Below, piece after piece: positions 60,870-64,000 of a stretch of DNA of 64,000 nucleotides. Position 1 is the stretch's first letter. Each line of letters begins with the position of its first letter. Origin of the DNA: Neurospora crassa OR74A (taxonomy: Eukaryota; Ascomycota; Sordariomycetes; Sordariales; Sordariaceae); NCBI RefSeq assembly GCF_000182925.2, contig NC_026504.1, positions 1,984,001-2,048,000 on the forward strand, given 5' to 3'. The notes beneath the pieces were generated by a model. That model had not been told where the DNA came from. It did no database searches and saw only the letters and a program-made list of their open reading frames with translations. The position numbers and the translations under genes are program-made.

Positions 60870-62695
60870 ATTTCGTTTTAATTAGAGTACGAACCGCCTA
60901 CTCCGGCCCCGTACTAAATACAGAGAGAATATTTAAGTCTTTTTAAAATTTTTAAGAAATAAAACACTTTACTTTAGTTAGAGTACGAACCGCCTACCCC
61001 AACCCCGTACTAAATACAGAGAGAATATTTAAATCTTTTTAAAATTTTTGAGAAATAAAACACTTTACTCTAATTAGAGTACGAACCGCCTACCCCGGCC
61101 CCGTATATATAGAAAAGATATTTAAGTCTTCTTAAGATTTTTAAGAGATAAAATACTTTACTTTAATTAGAGTACGAACCGCCTACCCCGGCTCCGTATA
61201 TACGGAGAGGATATTTAAATCTTTTTAAAATTTTTAAGAGATAAAATACTTCGCTTTAATTAGAGTACGAACCGCCTACCCCGGCCCTATATATACAGAG
61301 AGAATATAAATCTTCTTAAAATTTCTAAGAAATAAAACACTTCGCTCTAGTTAGAGTACAAACCGCCTACTCTAGCCCTATATTAAATACAAAGAGAATA
61401 TTTAAATTTTTTTAAAATTTTTAAAAGATAAAATACTTTACTCTAGTTAGAGTACAAACCGCCTACTCCAGCCCTATATATATAGAGAGAATATAAATTT
61501 TTTTAAAATTTTTGAGAAATAAAATACTTCGCTCTAATTAGAGTACGAACTGCCCACCCCAACCCCGTACTAAATACAAAGAGAATATTTAAATTTTTTT
61601 AAAATCTTTAAGAGATAAAATACTTTACTTTAATTAAAGTACAAATTACCTACCCCAGCCCCGTATTAAATATAAAGAGAATATTTAAATTTTTTTAAAA
61701 TTTCTAAGAAATAAAATACTTCGCTTTAGTTAGAGTACGAACTATCTACTCCGGCCCCGTACCAAATATAGAGAGAATACTTAAATCTTCTTAAAATCTT
61801 TGAGAAATAAAATACTTCGTTTTAATTAGAGTACGAACCGTCTATTCTAGCCCTATATATACAGAAAGGATACTTAAGTTTTCTTGAGATTTCTAAGAGA
61901 TAAAATACTTCGCTTTAGTTAGAGTACGAACCGCCTACCCCGGCCCCGTATATATAGAGAGAATATAAGTCTTTTTAAAATTTTTAAGAGATAAAATACT
62001 TTGTTCTAATTAGAGTACGAACCGCCTACCCCGGCTCCGTACATACGGAGAGAATATAAGTCTTCTTAAGATTTTTAAGAGATAAAATACTTTACTTTAG
62101 TTAGAGTACGAACCGCCTACTCTAGCCCCGTACTAAATATAGAGAGAATATTTAAATTTTTTTAAAATTTTTAAGAAATAAAATACTTCGCTTTAATTAA
62201 AGTACGAACCGCCTACCCCAGCCCCATATATATAAAGAGAATATAAATCTTTTTAAAATTTCTAAAAGATAAAACACTTTGTTCTAATTAGAGTACGAAC
62301 CGCCTACCCCAGCCTCGTATATACGGAGAGAATATTTAATAATCTTTTTAAAATTTCTAAAAAATAAAACACTTCGCTTTAATTAGAGTACGAACCGTCC
62401 ACCCCGGCCCCGTACATACGGAGAGAATATTTAATAATCTTCTTAAGATTTTTGAGAAATAAAATACTTCGCTTTAATTAGAGTATAAATTGCCTACCCC
62501 GGCCCTATACTAAATACAGAGAAAATACTTAAATCTTTTTAAGATTTCTAAGAAATAAAATACTTTACTTTAATTAGAGTACGAACTATCTACCCCGGCC
62601 CCGTACTAAATATAGAAAGAATATTCAATAATCTTCTTAAAATTTAAGAGGTAGAAAAACTCTAACTTCGCTCTAATTAGAGTACAACCCCCTTT
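60870..62695 (+). repeat. Tandem array of about 20 units of 91-97 bp built on the palindromic motif
   Basis: Each unit reads CTTCGCTYTAATTAGAGTAC, then GAACCGCCTACCCCGGCCCCGTA, then AGAGAGAATAT, an AT-rich stretch with TTTTTAAAATTTTTAAGA, and AAATA. The GAGTAC word begins at 60885, 60981, 61077, 61170, 61263, 61354, 61450, 61541, about 61636, 61733, 61829, 61922, 62013, 62104, 62200, 62291, 62385, 62480, 62577 and 62680. Unit lengths fall into two classes (91-93 and 95-97). The long class has an extra CTAAA before the AGAGAGAAT block and TTTAA after it. Differences between units are largely C/T and G/A transitions, so RIP or drift acted on each copy. Diverged copies extend left past the gap to about 60,580. 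Confidence 0.9.
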
Positions 62696-62800
62696 ATTAA
62701 TAGGTATAGATATTAGACTTAAAATAGTCTTATATATTTAACTTCGCTTTAATTAAAATATAGTACTAATTTTAATTAGATAGAATATTTAGGTCGTTAG

Positions 62801-63064
62801 ATTTTATTCTAATATAGTAGTAAATATACAAATAAGCGCTATAAATAATTCTAAATAAGGCTTATATACTATACTTTAGGCTATTTGGATTTTATTTTAA
62901 TATAATAGTAAATATACGGATAGGCGCCGTAGGTAATTCTAAATAAGGTTTATACGTTATACCCCAAACCATTTAAATTTTATTCTAATATAATAGTAAA
63001 TATACCGATAAACGCCGTAAGTAATTATTAATAAGGCCCGTACGCGGTACCCTAGGCCCTAGGT
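62801..63064. repeat. Second tandem array, three copies of 88 bp
   Basis: The word ATTTTATTCTAATATA starts at 62801, 62889 and 62977. Each unit includes TAGTAAATATA, GATAGGCGCCGTA and TAATTCTAAATAAGG. The third copy passes into less mutated sequence (GGCCCGTACGCGGTACC). Confidence 0.8.
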
Positions 63065-63283
63065 CTTTATCCTAATATTTAGAATTAACCCTAACCCTTA
63101 CTACTTCCCCTACCCCCTCCCCTCTTTAAAAACTATTTATTAAAATCGCCCTTACTTTTTATTCTAATACTAAAGTAAATAGAAGAGACGCTAATCTAGA
63201 GCGGCTTTAAACCCTCTTAAAAAGGTATAAGAATTACCTCCCCCCCTCTTCGCCCCAGTCCCTAAACTCTCCTTTCTATATAT

Positions 63284-63353
63284 ATATACCGTCTAATACT
63301 TCGAATGAGTATTTATATAGTTAAAAATTTATTCGAAGTATTGGACGGTATAT
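63284..63353. repeat. Near-perfect inverted repeat (hairpin)
   Basis: Left arm TATACCGTCTAATACTTCGA and right arm ATTCGAAGTATTGGACGGTA, about 22 bp each, separated by about 25 bp. One arm position differs by a C/T-type change. A following word TATTCCTTTTACTATA occurs twice (about 63351 and 63418). It may be a small hairpin element, facing terminal repeats, or a terminator-like structure. Confidence 0.75.
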
Positions 63354-63499
63354 TCCTTTTACTATAGATTAACAATATCGTTACTTAATTTAACGCTTAT
63401 TAAAGTGCTAAATAACGTATTCCTTTTACTATAAATTAGTAATAATTATTACGAAGTTTGTAAGGTACGGGGTTTATCCGTTAAATTTAATAGTTTACT

Positions 63500-64000
63500 A
63501 ACTTAACTTATAGGGAATTTAAATTAAACAATAAAAATAGTATTAATTTAAGCTTCAACGTCGATTTATATTTTAAGATAGTAATTATATTTGTTTATAT
63601 ATTTTATAATTAGCGCTATTTAAATTAGGATAAAGGAAGTACTTTTAATATTATTAAGGTTGAATAATTAGAGATTAACTATACCCTTCCCGGAATGCCG
63701 ATTTCTATATAAGAAGCGTACTTGTAGGAGCCTTAAACCGATTTATATTAGGCTATAAAACTTTCGGATAGGGATAATAAATATAGTAAGGTAAAATAGG
63801 CGGAGGATAGTAAAATATACTAAACATTAAACTTAGTATTAATATTAAACTCTAAGGTCGATAATATAAGTAGAGATAAAATTTAGTTTACTAAAGAACT
63901 AGGAGAGGGAATATAATAAAATAGTACTTTAAGGAATATATAAGTTTCTAAAAATTATAAAGTGTAAGGGTATGGAAGGGGAGTAGACAAGGTTAACGCT
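63500..64000 (+). pseudogene. Unknown RIP-killed gene, runs off the window
   Basis: Plus-strand frame from about 63,500 to the last base. Readable pieces are GSTFNIIKVE, LPGMPISI-EAYL and KLSDRDNKYSKVK. Interruptions are TAA and TAG. The final 30 bases are nearly free of RIP. No family recognised. Confidence 0.4.

Larger units (their letters stand above)
34390..64000. other. RIP-mutated AT-rich block (probable constitutive heterochromatin)
   Basis: From about 34,390 the sequence changes sharply to very AT-rich with TpA in excess and CpA and TpG scarce, on both strands. Old reading frames are interrupted by TAA and TAG, and rarely TGA. This is the product of repeat-induced point mutation, which turns CpA into TpA in duplicated DNA in Neurospora and relatives. 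Such blocks are usually marked by DNA methylation and H3K9 methylation. GC-normal islands remain at the transposon ends and LTRs. Confidence 0.93.

Noticed and set aside
60870-62695. CRISPR-like appearance of the regular 91-97 bp array
   Set aside because: Whole units repeat, with no unique spacers, and the host is a fungus. It is a minisatellite.
1-64000. tRNA, 5S rRNA or other RNA genes
   Set aside because: I looked for B-box and 5S-like words and saw no convincing match. A covariance-model scan would decide.
45157-64000. Starship captain (DUF3435 tyrosine recombinase) in the second RIP block
   Set aside because: Large size and odd cargo suggested it, but I could not find the recombinase motifs in any readable frame.

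Overview
This window is a filamentous ascomycete chromosome, almost certainly Neurospora or a very close Sordariaceae relative. The spliced kinesin is 928 residues and reads, as far as I remember it, like the known Neurospora conventional kinesin. The spliced RAD6-type E2 is the 151-residue form typical of filamentous fungi. Introns are short (54-137 bp in the intact genes). The right half carries the signature of repeat-induced point mutation (RIP): extreme AT and TpA richness, scarce CpA/TpG, and old reading frames broken almost only by TAA/TAG. Three runs of exactly 100 N are scaffold gaps, so this is an assembled draft. The species cannot be fixed from the window alone.

Left half (1-34,315) is ordinary euchromatin with nine genes. 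In order: the 3' part of an Ala/Pro-rich repeat protein (+); a secreted SUN-family (GH132) wall protein with a GPI signal (+, 3 exons); a CSN12/Thp1-like PCI protein (-); a mitochondrial-type acetyl-CoA acetyltransferase (-); the RAD6/UBC2 ubiquitin-conjugating enzyme (+, 4 exons); conventional kinesin (+, 3 exons); a large secreted Ser/Thr/Gly-rich repeat protein (-); a membrane-anchored pepsin-like protein that has lost its first catalytic Asp (+); and the diflavin reductase Tah18 (-, 4 exons, one of its introns with a GC donor). These are unrelated housekeeping and surface genes, not a pathway cluster. Long intergenic stretches (1.1-2.1 kb, 1.6 kb, 2.5 kb, 5.2 kb) hold no gene I can defend.

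Right half (34,316-64,000) is a RIP-inactivated transposon block. At 34,316-44,980 there is a complete PIF/Harbinger DNA transposon with 48-bp terminal inverted repeats and a 3-bp TCA target duplication. It carries two convergent dead genes, a Myb/SANT-like DNA-binding protein (+) and a DDE transposase (-). A complete 7,190-bp Ty3/gypsy retrotransposon (263-bp LTRs, 5-bp GAAAT target duplication, lying on the minus strand) is inserted inside the Myb-like gene. Without the insert the Harbinger element would be about 3.47 kb.

Beyond a gap, 45,157-64,000 is a second and stranger RIP-killed region. Every coding remnant I can read there is on the plus strand. One is a DUF6589-like gene, one is a multi-exon gene I do not recognise, one is a coiled-coil gene, and one runs off the window. 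A 20-bp palindrome, consensus TTCGCTCTAATTAGAGCGAA, recurs across the region. It sits, often as inverted pairs, inside nearly all the introns I can infer. It also forms the core of a roughly 20-copy 91-97-bp tandem array at 60.9-62.7 kb. I consider this the best candidate for an undescribed system: a large mobile element with introner-like repetitive introns, or a family of short palindromic elements amplified in introns.
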